Assembly (NCBI RefSeq): GCF_901000735.1
Contig: NC_081543.1
Coordinates: 29,348,771 to 29,412,770, forward strand
Length of the DNA stretch: 64,000 nt
Origin: Corylus avellana
Taxonomy: Eukaryota; Streptophyta; Magnoliopsida; Fagales; Betulaceae
Reading direction: 5' to 3'
In this document: piece by piece, positions 11,650 to 23,709 of the stretch
How positions within the stretch are numbered: position 1 is the first letter of the stretch
Layout: every line of letters starts with the position of its first letter
The notes under the pieces: generated by a model
Told to the model about the DNA's origin: nothing
The model's input: the letters and a program-made list of their open reading frames with translations, nothing else
Database searches by the model: none
Translations under genes and position numbers: made by a program

Positions 11650-12040
11650 TCTAACAGTCATCCTCCAAGTCCATCTCCTCTTGTTTCATCCTATATATTT
11701 TCAGGCTTCCCATCAAGCAAATCATATCAAGAAGGCTAAGGGAAATCCAAGTAGAATCACTGGCCTGCACCAAATGAAAACAACTCAAAAACTCGCCTGA
11801 CACCAATCTCCAACCCTGAAAACCTATAGGGAATAAGAGTTGGGGTTTTCCCGTGTGCTTTGAGACCACATAACTGCAGATCTCCACATTTGTTTGCTTC
11901 AGTTAAATAAGGGAAGTTTCTCCACAATCGCCTGCAAGTATTGGAGACTCGAGTAATATCTGATTCTTCTTTCTTGACCTCTTGTTGAGCTTCTGACATG
12001 ATAGCAGATTCTGGAGTAACTCTGCAAGTGTCATCAAAGG
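11650..12040 (-). pseudogene. Cytochrome P450 3' fragment, frameshifted
   Basis: In changing frames the minus strand encodes pieces of the P450 C-terminal half in the correct order. These are LAELLQN, then MSEAQQEVKKEESDI, then (other frame) LQYLQAIVEK before the expected ExxR region, then SFGAG where the heme loop should be, then an EEMDLEDD segment like the DMDMEDKFG near CYP76 C-termini. The heme Cys region is broken and several indels separate the blocks. It is probably a relic of a tandem duplicate of the intact P450 at 7548-10241. Confidence 0.7.
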
Positions 12041-13342
12041 TTTATAAATTCCTGCAGCAATGAAGTGCTGTGACAGATTTTCCTTTGTGTTTCAAGTATA
12101 TTTGAAAACTCATTGTGTGCATACTTCCTATATGTCTTAGTATATATAACTACATAAAATGCACAGGGAACATAGTTCCTTTGTATCTGTAAATGGATGA
12201 AAGTATATGCAACCATAGTACAGGTGGCGACCAGGTGGACAACTACCTAACTAATATAATATCTAAATATCAATAAGTGGGCTCAAGAAAAAAAAAATTA
12301 CCAATACTTGGCCCTCTCCATAGGTCCGTCCCTGAACACAACTTGCACAACAACTTACTCTTTGCTAAGTGCAGTTTTTGAGCAGTAGCATCGGCCACTT
12401 TTACAATATGAATATAGTGGAAGAAAAAAAAAAACACAGTTTAAAGCACAAAAGTAAGCACACAAGCCATATGTTTGAAAGGGTCATCCTAGAATATGAA
12501 GGAGTTCACTTGCAGAACAAAATTCATGATTAATCTATGATGACCAAACTCAAGTTCAATAGCGATATTTAGATGCAACTGAGACTGACCTGCACTAACA
12601 GTAGCTTCCTACCATTGTGATTAAAACCATCAAATAAATCCAAATGACTCATATACAGAATCCGAAAAGCTTTTCTATCTCAATTGAAATTTCCAGTGAA
12701 TCTATTTCTATAGTGGACCAACATTTCCCACAATCTAAAAGATAACACTTCTCCTCTTGGATCCTAACAGGACAAAGAATACAGTTGAAGCAGTGAGTAC
12801 ACTAGCTTCCTGAATAGCACACCAAGTAGAAGTTTTTATCATAACAATTGACCTCAAAGTGAAGAACAAAAAGATAAGAAAGCCGTATTTGCACCATATA
12901 TTTCCTTCTCTGCAGGCAAAACAGTCTACAAGATGGCCCCCCTCATATCTTTCTTCTATTATGTATGACTTCCATCTGCAATCTACTAATAAATTTATAC
13001 CCTCAGAATTTTGGGCTTCTTGAGATTGGCACATGGATTTCACATATTTATTTCCAGCAAGAAAGATGAATACACAGAAAAGCCAGTGTATATGAAATTT
13101 TTTTTAACTAACTAGTTGAGATGAATGGGGAATTATGGATATGTAGAAACTGCAAGTGATTGATGTATTTATTGCATTATTAAGATGAACAAGAAAATAA
13201 CTTGTGCGAGTTCATATTTCTCTATATCGCTCCTAAAACAAACTGAAATATTCAGCAACCAGCACCAGCAGCACATATAATTAAGATATGAGAGTTCATT
13301 AAAAGGAGAGGAGGGGTAATCCAAAATCTGCACCTCAATGTC
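12041..13342. other. Intergenic region
   Basis: No gene is supported. Open frames here are short, lack recognisable motifs and have no matching splice context. The stretch next to 13343 should include the 3' UTR of the adjacent minus-strand gene. Confidence 0.5.
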
Positions 13343-16300
13343 TCAGAGTCGGGCATTTGGTCTACTCAGGCTTAATGAGTCTGCACTCCCTGCAGAAGTC
13401 ATATTTACATCTTTTTCCACCCCTCTAGAGGTGGCACTTTGACTTGTAGATTGAGCACAAAGGTAAGACAGTGACTGCAGCCATGAAACTAAAGTGGGCT
13501 TGCGTGTAACATCATCAGACTCTGCAACCTGTGAATATAACTCATTAAGAACCATATTCTTGCCATCCTCAGGTAACTGGACGATCAACTGTGCCAACAA
13601 CTTCATCAAGTCTGGTAGCACCTGGCCAAAATAAGCAAATGGAAATATTAGTAAATTTAGCAATTGGAGTGAACAGACAAGATGGTGCAAGTACTTTTCT
13701 ACATTGTCTATTTCAAGCACTTCCAACATATGATATTCAATGTTCATTACATATAGCTTAAGTCAATTGCAAATATCTTCCTTCGAATCATAGCAGTTAT
13801 TTTGAAGTAGGATATCATTGAACTAGAGATGTCCTACTATTCACATGTAAACAGAAACAAAGGAGAGAATCAACAGTAGAATTTTATGGGAAAAGGACAT
13901 GAATTAAATAAAAAGAAAATGACCTGTATATCAACGAGGGAAATAAGACGTAGAAGCAAGTCTAGGATTTTCTTGCAAGGCTCTGACTCTCCGTGCCAAT
14001 TCTTCCGCATATCAGCCTCTTGAGTGAAGAAGTCACTACAGAGCTCACCGCCTTTTTCCACAAGACTATGGATACAATAAAATATGGCAGGACTTCCAGC
14101 AGGAAGGTTCCGAACCAAGGCTGCAACTCCGGAAGCCACACCCTCAAAAGGAGTGATGCCTGGATATCCCTGCATTACATCAAAGTTAGTACCCAACATT
14201 TGATGATCAAGCTCATGATATGGTTTTCAATAGTTTTGATACCGATAGAGATCTCTGCATGTAATAGAAAACAAGCTGCTCCTTTAATGATACTCTTTCA
14301 TCTGGATCAGAATCCTTCCCTGAGGACATGAATGCCGCAAACATGGAATGTGAGCTTCGAGCTACTTTTCCATTTGGATGTCCCATATATCTAATTGCAT
14401 TTAATAAGGAAGCAAAACGTTCACCATGATTCATAAAAGTAGAGTTTCTCATAAAATTGGGTTGTTTAGTTTAAGGATACAAGAACATAGTTGAAGCTAC
14501 CCCCTTCCTAAGAACAAAGCAGGGCACACGTTCAATACAAGTTGGAATGACACGCAGGTAAAACAACATGCGAGCAGTTTGAACATCATCCATGTACCAT
14601 AGATATTCCATTTTCTGCGAGTAGGAAAAGTCTGCAAAACAAGAATATAAATTTTATTAAGGACAAAAATATCTACATATGAAAATCAACTAGGGGTGGG
14701 GTTATAGAGACTCATTAGAGACCTCAAAATGAGAGAAAAAATTAATCATGAACTACAGTTAAAATGGCAGATAATCAATACCTGGACCATTTGTCAAGTC
14801 CATGTAAGAAGGCATAGATTCCACAAAAGAGACACAGGCAGATTCATTCTCCTGAACACTCACAATAACCCCTCGAATTGTATCCATATACTCTGGTAAA
14901 CGAATACGCCGAAAATACTCTAAACAAGAAAACGAAACTAGTATGCGTACTGATATGTCCTTGTGCGTGTCCAGGGTGGATTTTGAATTCAACTTGTATT
15001 TTGTGATAGCCAGAGCAAAAAGTACAACCATAAGGAAAGCAGATTCAGCAATTTTCTCCATATCCCCAAGTAATTCATCCTCTTTACCTCGAAGAATCAA
15101 AGCTGCCCGGCGATGCCCCAAGTAAATATCTTGACAGTAATCCCATATAAGATTCTCAACCACACCTTTATTCTCTTCATCTATTGAAACATACTGGTTG
15201 CAGAAAACACCTGTTATGGCCCCTGCTTCCTTAAAAGGGACACTGTTCAAATGTTTTTTGACCTCATCATGCCCCAGTCTAGCCAAATTGCCATGTGGGA
15301 AGTCTAGTACTTTTGCATATAAACGACGTAAGGGAAAGATTTCAGTCAACAATGCAGAAGCAAGGCACAGAAGCAGAGGGGCACGGGAAGACACCAAGCC
15401 ACTTCGAGCCAGAGCTAATGAAACACATTGTAGTAAAAGACAGTTTGTGAGATCATAATCTTTATTAGTAACACAAGTTCTAGAGATAATATCTTGTGCT
15501 ACAGATTCAATTCGATCCTCTGCAGAAATCCTTAGTCTGGAAACAGTCTCTAGTCCCAGACCACTCGTGGATCTATTGAGAACCCTCAGCACTCCTGCTG
15601 CAGCCATGACAATCACAAACGGAACATAGTTTGCCTTTGAAGTCTGTAGAGTCTCGTGGGCAAAAACGTTAACTTTCTCAAAAGATCGGAAATTGATCAA
15701 ACCAGACAACACCCACTCGGTCAAATGCAGAATCATGAGCCCATCAGAAACACTACCACGAGGCCCACCTTCTTTTCCCCAAATTCCAAATAGAGAATCT
15801 AAAATTCTAACATAATGAACATTCACAGAAGAAGATAAAGCATACCCAATTCCTGCAAGAACATCCGGAATAAGTTCTCCGGATGAACCAATCAATTGGT
15901 AGTCCTCTTCCAACAGCCTACAGAGCATATCCAAGCAAACTGTTTTAGAGCCTTCAGACGCAGCAGGCACAAAAGAAAATGCACCCAGAAGGAGAACACC
16001 TTCAGAGAAGAAGAGAGGACTCTTCCTAAGACCAAATTGAGCATTATAAAGGTGAGAGAGGACCAGCACGGCAGAATCAACGAGAAGCGAAGAGGGTTTG
16101 AAGGATTTCCTGACCCAGATATAAAGAAGCCTGAGAAAGAGAGGATATGATTCATGTGGAAGAGAGAGGTTTGGAGAGGAAATAATAGAAAGGACAATCT
16201 TTGCTTGTGGGTCGGCAACATGAAGAGACGTTTGAGAGTTAAGGAGGGTTTTCAAAGACTGGAGGTGATGGGGACGAAATGATTGGTGTTGAAGGGAGTC

Positions 16301-16435
16301 CCTGAGCTCCGCCCAAGCTTGAATAATAGCTCGGGCCGATGAGGAAGAGGAGTTAGTGGAGCTGATGTTGCTGCTACTGCCACTAATGCTTCTCAGCCAT
16401 TCTTCAAGGAAAAGGGTATTAGCTTCTTTAGCCAT
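13343..16435 (-). CDS. Conserved plant protein of unknown function, 825 aa, helical-repeat-like
   Basis: Five coding exons join in frame with GT-AG borders: 16435-14782, 14631-14481, 14390-14243, 14169-13924 and 13621-13343 (2478 nt). The start MAKEANTLFLEEWLRS is chosen because a splice acceptor (pyrimidine tract then GCCAG at 16449) lies just 5' of it. An untranslated first exon ends at 16971 with donor CAAAG|GTATG, so there is a 522-bp 5' UTR intron. The protein is rich in Leu/Ala helices with a Ser-rich segment near residues 19-32 and no signal peptide, and looks like an alpha-solenoid. It resembles an uncharacterised single-copy plant family (possibly like Arabidopsis At1g73970, from memory and unsure). 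No catalytic motif is seen and function is unknown. Confidence 0.85.
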
Positions 16436-17173
16436 TTCCAGTTTCCAACTGGCAAAAAAAAAAAAAAAATAACACACCATTACTCATCCTCATACAAATA
16501 TCAAAGGGCTATAATTATCAAATATAAAGATATCAAAATCCTCAATGTTCCCTACGGGTAAAGTTGGTTGAATTTTAGAGCGAAGCGATTATATTCCCAG
16601 AATAATTTACAAATTCAACATATTATATGAAACAAAATACGAATATCTGTATTTGTGCCTTGACAACAGAATCACTCTTCTGGAATGGTGCAAGGTGGGC
16701 AAAGATATTACTATTTGGGTTTTTTTTCCATTCATCTTGTTAAAGAACTATTATGCTCAGGAAGCTTCAGAAGCATATGAAATATTGCAATGCTTTCCAT
16801 CATCAAATGAAATAAGCACAAACACACTCGTATAAACCAATTTGAAAAGCAGAAAATAAACAAACTTTATAAAAGACAAGAGCAACCCAGAAACACTAGA
16901 ACCAGAACGGACATGAAGGTACATGATTACCACAAAACAGAGAAATCAAGCGAAAAAAGAAAAAACATACCTTTGAGATTATTCTGGGGAACTTTTTCTG
17001 GGTTTTGTCCGAATTGCTTCCAATTGGTGGGAAAAGAGAGACACAAATCTCAAAGCAAAAAAGACCGTTTAGCTCGTATTTAGAACTCGGAAACTTCTCG
17101 CAGAAATACTTGAAGATGGATTGCTTAAACCGCCTTGGGTTTCTCCTTTTGCCAATTCACAGGCTTCTCAGCT

Positions 17174-17247
17174 GGTGTCGTGGTGTAGTTGGTTATCACG
17201 TCAGTCTAACACACTGAAGGTCTCCGGTTCGAGCCCGGGCGACGCCA
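17174..17247 (+). tRNA. tRNA-Val (AAC)
   Basis: A 74-nt cloverleaf: the acceptor stem GGTGTCG pairs with CGACGCC, the D-loop is GTAGTTGGTTATCAC, the anticodon loop CTAACAC has anticodon AAC at 17208-17210, the T-arm is CCGGTTCGAGCCCGG, and the discriminator is A. A pol III terminator TTTT follows at 17261. It lies about 200 bp from the untranslated first exon of the divergent 825-aa gene. The sequence is close to standard plant tRNA-Val, so it is probably functional. Confidence 0.95.
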
Positions 17248-17264
17248 AATCTGTTCGGAGTTTT

Positions 17265-17813
17265 AATTCCTTATCTTCCTTTTTCTCAGATTATTACGAT
17301 AAGGTAAAATTTTGCAGAGAGTTTTTATTTGGGATATGTTTTCGCACTCTTTCACAATTTTATTAAATTTTTAACTGTTTTATTAACTATATTTTTAAAA
17401 TTTTTAATTTTTTTTCAAACCCCACAATTTGAAGGAGCTAAACAGAAGGAAGGGACACCATAGATGAAAGTCTTTTTATTATTATTATTATTATTATTAT
17501 TGTTTTTTGACCTCAGTAATTTTTTTCCTGAGAGATTATAGATAAACATAAAAGTAACAACCAATTGTTTATAGCAATTGCAGGCAATTGATTTCTGGGG
17601 CACCCCCTGGTCATGGAGCTTTATGGTTCTCTTCTTTCACTCCATGAAATTGCTCTGGTGGGGTTTAGTAGATCTGGGATGTTGCTGGTCATGGGTGATA
17701 AGACAAGTAGGTGAGGATCATTAAGGTATTAATAGCTTTTTTCCTCCATCAATTAACTAATTACTAAGAAAATCAATTTGGTCTCTGCACACCCCAGCCA
17801 ACTTTACTTAATC
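17265..17813. other. Intergenic region with (TTA)n microsatellite
   Basis: No gene seen. A TTA/ATT trinucleotide repeat lies at about 17476-17500. The rest is AT-rich unique-looking sequence up to the LINE target site. Confidence 0.5.
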
Positions 17814-17825
17814 CCAAGTTAATTT

Positions 17826-18358
17826 TTTTTTTTACAATAAAGTTGTAACTTATATTAATCAGAGCAAGTTCCTCCATCAAAATTACATCACGGATACAGT
17901 CAAGAATAACATATTTCCATGTATGATCTATGACTTGGTGGATAGCCACCTTTGCTAAATTGTGAGCTTCGTAATTAGCATCTTGAGAGACATGACAACA
18001 TCTTCATTGCGGAATAGATTGTAAAAGCATCTTCATATCATCTATAAGGTGCCCATTACTGCTCCAATTTTGCTCCTCCGAATGCACTGCAGTCACTACT
18101 TGAAATGCATCTCCTTCAAAAATGATGACATGCCCTTCCATTTCATAACACAAACTAACTGGAACATAAGTTGCCATTATCTCTCCCGCTAGTGGTTCAA
18201 CAAATCCATATTTAGTGAGACTTCTTGCCACAACTATATCACCCCTTGAATCCCGAACCACCACACCAATGCCAATCCTCCCATGATGTTTGTCAATCAC
18301 TACGTCCTAATTAGCTTTTACACAACCAACAGGAGGTGCACACCGTTTGTTACTCACA
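17826..18358 (-). mobile_element. 5'-truncated LINE with RNase H domain
   Basis: The minus strand encodes the end of a plant L1-type ORF2: KAN, a stop where Trp is expected, then GVVVRDSRGDIV, EGDAFQVV and HVSQDANYEAHNLAK, the RVT_3-type RNase H domain. Its 3' end is a poly(A) (T-run at 17823-17833 on the plus strand). The insertion is flanked by a perfect 12-bp target duplication, CCAAGTTAATTT at 17814-17825 and 18359-18370, the mark of target-primed reverse transcription. The 5' end is missing and stops are present, so it is dead. Confidence 0.85.
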
Positions 18359-18534
18359 CCAAGTTAATTTAAACGGTAATAGTAATGCTACTCTTCTTCA
18401 AGTTCATTTAATGTTAGTTAATGACGTGTTTTATGTGACTTTTAGTCAATTGATATACAATAAGTGTGACAAATAAGTTTGGAAAGTACTTTGATAGTTC
18501 AATGATGTTAAGACAATCTCTATATAGTTGGGTA

Positions 18535-18790
18535 AACACTAGGGTATGAATTTGACTCCTGTAATAAGAATTATTATGCTTAATTTGTGTAAACTACCTT
18601 AAGTTCCACTAATGTCCTGATGGGGCTCGATTAGACTGTGATTTCAACGGGGTTTAAGAGAGCATTTGCGGTTTTCACTGTTTAGACCAATTTTGTCAAA
18701 TGTTTTTAGCGAAGAACCAAAAGATATGTGCTACTATAGTCACATCTAAATAGAGTAGCTATTCTGGTCAGTTCATTCTATTTTTTTTAA
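18535..18790. repeat. Interspersed repeat family X, copy 1
   Basis: This segment aligns by eye with 33702-33935 (shared GTAAACACTAGG/GTACACACTAGG start, CCTGTAATA/CCTGCAATA, and a 3' portion with GTGCTACTATAGTCAC and AGAGTAGCTATTCTGGTC). The 3' portion also matches 54600-54685. It is non-coding, about 250 bp, possibly SINE-like with a T-rich 3' end. The rest of 18371-19722 shows no gene and includes the promoter of the GRF gene. Confidence 0.55.
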
Positions 18791-19509
18791 TAGAAAAAAG
18801 AAAAATCGAAAAGTAACATCGCTCTAATTTTAATTAATAGAATCTGGCCTAAGACAATGACAACTATGAATCAAGTAATTTTGGACAAGTTGAAGTTTCA
18901 GCTACAAAATGCATTCATTTATCAATTGAGATATGAAAACTAGTAATTCAAAAACACATATTTAAATAAAATAGTGAAAAGTGTATTAAAAAAATTGCGA
19001 TTTATTATCGGTAAAAAAAAAGAAAAAGAAGAAGTAAATTTTTAAAAAAGCACTATTTGAAAGGTCAAAGTAAACACTAGCCTAGCTCATTTGGTCTAAA
19101 CAAAATGAAAATTATGATTAGATTTTGAATCACTCATTATTATAAGATTTTGTTAGGAATTCTGAACTTTGGGGCATGTAACATTTCTTCTCAACAAGTG
19201 GTCAGTTTCTAATTTGCCTTGCAGCTGCTGGGTGGGGCTGTTATAGTTGGAGCAACTGCTGAGCCTGGCTTATCCTTATCAAAGTGGGAGTCACATTAAA
19301 CTAAGCAATGAGACTGCAAAAAACGCCATGATCCCTCCCTCAGAGACGGGCCTACTTGTCATCAGACAATGACATCAGCTTCAATTGTGGGGTTCTGCAT
19401 CAACTTGTCATGCCCTGACGACGCGCTTGCTTCTGCTATCTTCTGCTCATAATCTGACACTTTCACAAGACTTGATGTCTCCCCACTCTCCCCAATCTCA
19501 TCTCTCACC

Positions 19510-19510
<1 letters not shown>

Positions 19511-19542
<32 letters not shown>
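19511..19542. repeat. (CT)n microsatellite in the GRF 5' leader
   Basis: About 16 uninterrupted CT units lie 180 bp before the GRF start codon. CT-rich leaders are common in plant 5' UTRs. The repeat is likely to vary in length between individuals. Confidence 0.85.
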
Positions 19543-19544
<2 letters not shown>

Positions 19545-19722
19545 TCATTCTCTGTTCTATATGCTTGTCTTGGATTGGAGCGCAAACAAGGCAACTGGTA
19601 CGCGTGTTGTCGAAGCTACAGTCACCTTTTGGCCCTTCCCTCGGACACCCTTTTGGCTCTTCTATTGCTGCTGCCATTGCAGAGTATTATAGTCTTACTC
19701 TGTTCTTGCTCTGTTCTTTGAC

Positions 19723-20552
19723 ATGGATTTCCCAACCCCACCTTGCAAGATTGCCCGTTTAGAAAATTCTGGTACTCATTCTCTCACAATTGTTCTGCTG
19801 CTTTTAATTTATAAAACCTGAATTTCAATCCCCATTTTTTGTTTTGTTTTTTTGTTTTTGTGTTGTTAGTTGGGATTGGACCACCTATTTGGGGTGATGT
19901 TAGGGACATGAACACCAACATATCAGTTGGAGGAGATGGGCTAAATCTTCAGCTTGGACATGGGTCTAGTCATTCCAGGAAATCGTGCGGTTTCACCATT
20001 TTTCAGCTGCAGGAGTTACAGCTTCAATCACTTATCTACAAGTACATGGAAGCTAGGCTTCCCGTGCCTTATCATCTTCTTGTCCCCATATGGAAGAGTG
20101 TCACCTCCCTTGGCGGTTCCAATGGTGTGGTTCCTCCAGGGTACACAAGCTGTAAGTACTCCATTGATGACATTCTACAATATCTCTGATCTTGTTCGAT
20201 TTGATTTGGGTTTTTTTGCTTTATTTATTTACTGAATCTTGAAAATGTTATTCCCCAAGTTTTGTCATCTAGCCCTTTATCTTGGGACAAAAAAATTAGG
20301 ATGGATTCCGATCCAGAGCCTGGGAGATGTAGAAGAACAGATGGGAAGAAATGGAGGTGTAGCAACGAAGCTGTTCCACAGAAAAAGTACTGCGAGAGGC
20401 ATATGCAAAGATGCCGCCAGCGTTCAAGAAAGCTTGTGGAAACTTCTCAACCTATAAATACTAGTGCTGGGGTTCCTCCAAGCTCAAACACCAACCTCTC
20501 CATTTCACTCTCTGTGAATAGCAGCAGCAGCAGCTGTGATCTCTCTCCATGA
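19723..20552 (+). CDS. Growth-regulating factor (GRF), short form, QLQ + WRC
   Basis: Three exons (19723-19771, 19870-20151, 20260-20552) join in frame with GT-AG introns into a 207-aa protein starting [12 protein letters not shown]. The QLQ domain (residues about 58-93, [12 protein letters not shown], fitting QX3LX2Q) binds GIF co-activators. The WRC domain (about 128-170) has the zinc ligands C134, C144, C155 and H158 and the basic nuclear signal RQRSRK, and binds DNA. GRFs promote cell proliferation in leaves and meristems. I chose the second possible acceptor (AAG at 20259) because the alternative TAG at 20272 puts WRC out of frame. The protein stops soon after WRC in a Ser-rich tail, as in short GRF10/12-type members, lacking the TQL/FFD-type C-terminus. 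A miR396 site is present. Confidence 0.92.
20421..20441 (+). promoter_or_regulatory. miR396 target site in GRF mRNA
   Basis: CGTTCAAGAAAGCTTGTGGA lies in the WRC-coding exon at the conserved place encoding RSRK-VE. miR396 guides cleavage of GRF transcripts at this site in seed plants. The usual target has GCCTG; here it is GCTTG, which also changes the usual Pro to Leu in the protein. Pairing should be nearly unchanged. Confidence 0.85.
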
Positions 20553-22481
20553 CTGCCTTTCTCTCCAGAGACTGTTACTTCTTCGAGGTAAATAGTGCTT
20601 TTATCAGTGTTGAAAGTTCATGCTCTTTTTGGGTAAAAAGTATATTCCATAAATTAGTTTGGGGACTACATTTGTGCAACTGTCTAGGAACAAGGGATTT
20701 TGAGACTGTTCCCAGAAAGGAGAAACAATTTTGTCATATGTTGTGGTGTTTGGTGGAGGGAGGACCTCATGGGCTTCATATTGATCAGCTTTAGCTTTGA
20801 TCCCGACATGTTTGTTGCTTATTAATATCAGGAGCATTTACTTGATTATTGTAAGTGTTTAATGTTCTGCTAAAGTGTCTGAGACGTTAGCATGGCATAT
20901 TAACATTGGTCCATGTTCACCGGCCTAACCGACGCACTCATTGACCACTTCCCCGTCATTACTAATCTCCCGCCACCACTTCTAATAGCGGGGACCAATT
21001 ACCCCCCTTGAATTTCTTGGAGATAGCGGTATGATCTGGTGACGGCAGGTCTGATTTGACCACCTCCAACAAGCCTTTAGAGTGGATGAACAACGGTCGT
21101 AAGCCTGAAACAAAAAATGGTGGTTCGATTATCCATAATTAGCCTATAGAGCAGCCGACCTAACCTTTGTGATTAAAAAAAAAAAAATGGGGTGGTGCAA
21201 CAACTCCCAAAGGCTAGTTAGAGTACCGGAACCACCTCAAGAGGTCACTAAAGTGGTTCAGCGATCCTCAACCAACCAAAAGAATGATTGGTCACTCTAA
21301 TGAGAGTGGTGATGGAAGACTAATAGTACGGTGCGATGGTAAGGGGGACGAGGGCAACATGTGGGAGAACGAGAGTTTTAAGATTTTTGGCTTATATGCA
21401 ATACTTTTATATGTTATTGTAGCCATCTCAATCCAAAGTTGGATACCTGTGCAAGAAAACACGTTGATTCAGAAGCTCTGATAACCATTATTTTCGACGA
21501 GTGAGTGACCAAATGGGAGGGAAGATCCAATCCAAGGACATATATTTCATGAGTACAAAAATGGAAAAATATCAAAATATAGTTTGTTTTTTTTTTTTTT
21601 TGTCAATTGATTGTTGGATTTTCAATTAAATTCTCAAGATTTGAGGTGATATTTCCTATTTTGGATTTAGATCCCCAACAATTCTTAGGAATTGAATTGG
21701 TATGCAATGAGTTTTTTTTCTTCTTCAAGTACAACAGAATAAACTGCAAGCAACAAATATCTCTTTCGAAGAAAAAAGAAAATAAAACATAATCGAATAC
21801 AAGCAAATCAACAAAAAAATCTAGTCCAAATAGACTTTTAACACCTCATTGCTCCGGAAGGAAACCATGAAGTGAAAGTTGAGTGAAAATGCGGCCAACA
21901 AAGCTGGTGGTTGCGAAAGCAAGAAAAGTTCAAACTCATTAAGCCCATCCCAAGGGGGGCGCTCGACCACCCTCAAAGCGGGCTACAAGTGGTCAACCAC
22001 TTTTTTGGTGATGGTTGGACTGTGTCCAAAAACTCGTTTTAAGGGCAATTTGGTGCCACCCCAGCAAATTGGGGTGGTAGACACCCCCAAAACAAGTTAA
22101 ATTTGGATCCTTGTCCAAACAAGTTGGATGGCCAGACCACTACAAATTATTATGAGGGAGCGGTTAGCCACCCCTTAGAATTTGGGGATACATTTTTTAT
22201 TTTTGGGTCTTTCTTATGTTGTTGATTTGGTTCGTTTTCCATACTACTGAGATTAAACAAATTGCACGGATCAATCCCAGATCACATAGACATTAGCTAG
22301 ATTTGAGTAACTTGATTAGACTCCATGACCATAAAAAGAATGATTGAGATATTTAGTAATTTGCTGCGAGTATTAGCAGCAATTTCCTTTTAATTTTTCT
22401 TGAATTTAGGGTATAAAACTACTTTTTACAACTATGAAAATATATTTCACAATAACTTTTATTACCTTTCTCTATACCATT

Positions 22482-22518
<37 letters not shown>

Positions 22519-23206
22519 CAAGTTCCTCACTTACCTTCATTTTTTTTCACAAAATCTTAGCATAATCTCAATTAATGACAAAAAGATAAAAGATGAGAGA
22601 TGAAAGAAAAATATTTATATTAAAATAATATATAGGAAACCACTTTTGGTCCCCTACATATTGAGAAATACTGTAACAACTGTTAATAGTTGGTTAAATG
22701 TAGAAAATCTGATATAAATAGGTTTTTGTGATTTTTTTTGAAATTTTCTTTAAACATAAGAAAGAAAATGACATATAAAACATCCGTTGCTAGTGCTTTA
22801 ATAGGTAAGTTGTATATAGATTCTTTTACGATTGATGCTCAAATTGTTAAAATGAACTTAATTCAAAGGTCGAGTTGTTGGTGCCACGCGCCTCTCTCTT
22901 ATTACTTGCACCAGGGAAGATTATAAAACAATGGGCTTTTGATGGAACATGGGAAATAGAAATTGAATGGTAAAAGAGGGCCACTATGGGCCAACAATGT
23001 GGGATCATGCTTTCAAAATGAACCTATAGGGATTCTATACCATTTTCTTGTTTGACGTTCCCTTTTCCCTTTTTGTTCTCTTTATGTTAGATTTTAGCAA
23101 AAATATCAAAATAATCTTATGGTTTAGGCCTTTCTCAATTAAACTCTTGAGTTTTAAATTTTGGTTACTAGATCATTGGGATCTGAGATGGTATTGGAGG
23201 GCCTGG
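20553..23206. other. Intergenic region, no gene recognised
   Basis: It contains the GRF 3' flank, an (AT)n microsatellite at about 22486-22513, and moderately GC-rich stretches (20920-21300 and 21880-22170) with repeated GGTGGTT/CCACC-type words that look like decayed transposon sequence. No open frame here has recognisable domains. Confidence 0.5.
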
Positions 23207-23443
23207 ATACAGATAGCGGATCCGGCTTATATGCTGTTATTTTAATAACAGCGTGTATGATATAGTTTAATCAACGGTTAAGATTGAATTTTAAAGTTGA
23301 CTTACTTTTATAAGCATTTAATAAGAAGAGAGAAAATGAAAAGAGATTTTGAGAAATTCAATATTGACCGTTGATTAAACTACAGCATACATGCTGTTAT
23401 TAAAATACCAGCATGTAAGCCAAATCCACATATAGCTCACAAG
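23207..23443. mobile_element. MITE with ~80-bp inverted repeats
   Basis: The left arm (GGCTTATATGCTGTTATTTT, TAGTTTAATCAACGGTTAAG) is the inverted counterpart of the right arm at about 23362-23443. The central ~80 bp is non-coding. The size of about 235 bp and long inverted repeats indicate a MITE. The target duplication is unclear, so the superfamily is open. Confidence 0.65.
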
Positions 23444-23709
23444 ATAAATTCAGACAATAAGCCCAAGTCATTCAAGGAATTTGAGAATTACTGGAGAACC
23501 ATACTATATACCATCCTACCTCTAAGGCCCAGCTACTAAGAAAGCCCAAAATGGCCTAAGAGAAGCAAACATTAAGACTACCAGTCTACCACTGCTAATG
23601 ACACTCTTTGATATACCCTACGCGTTACTACCCCCATAGACACTCTATTACTCCTCTTAAATCTAATTTTACTAGCTATTATTCTCCCTAAGTGAGGATT
23701 TTATTGATT

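Noticed and set aside
17121..17366. Protein-coding frame overlapping the tRNA
   Set aside because: The frame reads straight through a well-formed tRNA-Val cloverleaf and encodes nothing recognisable.
20273..20552. GRF exon 3 starting after TAG at 20272
   Set aside because: It would join out of frame with the WRC domain; the acceptor at 20259 restores the frame.
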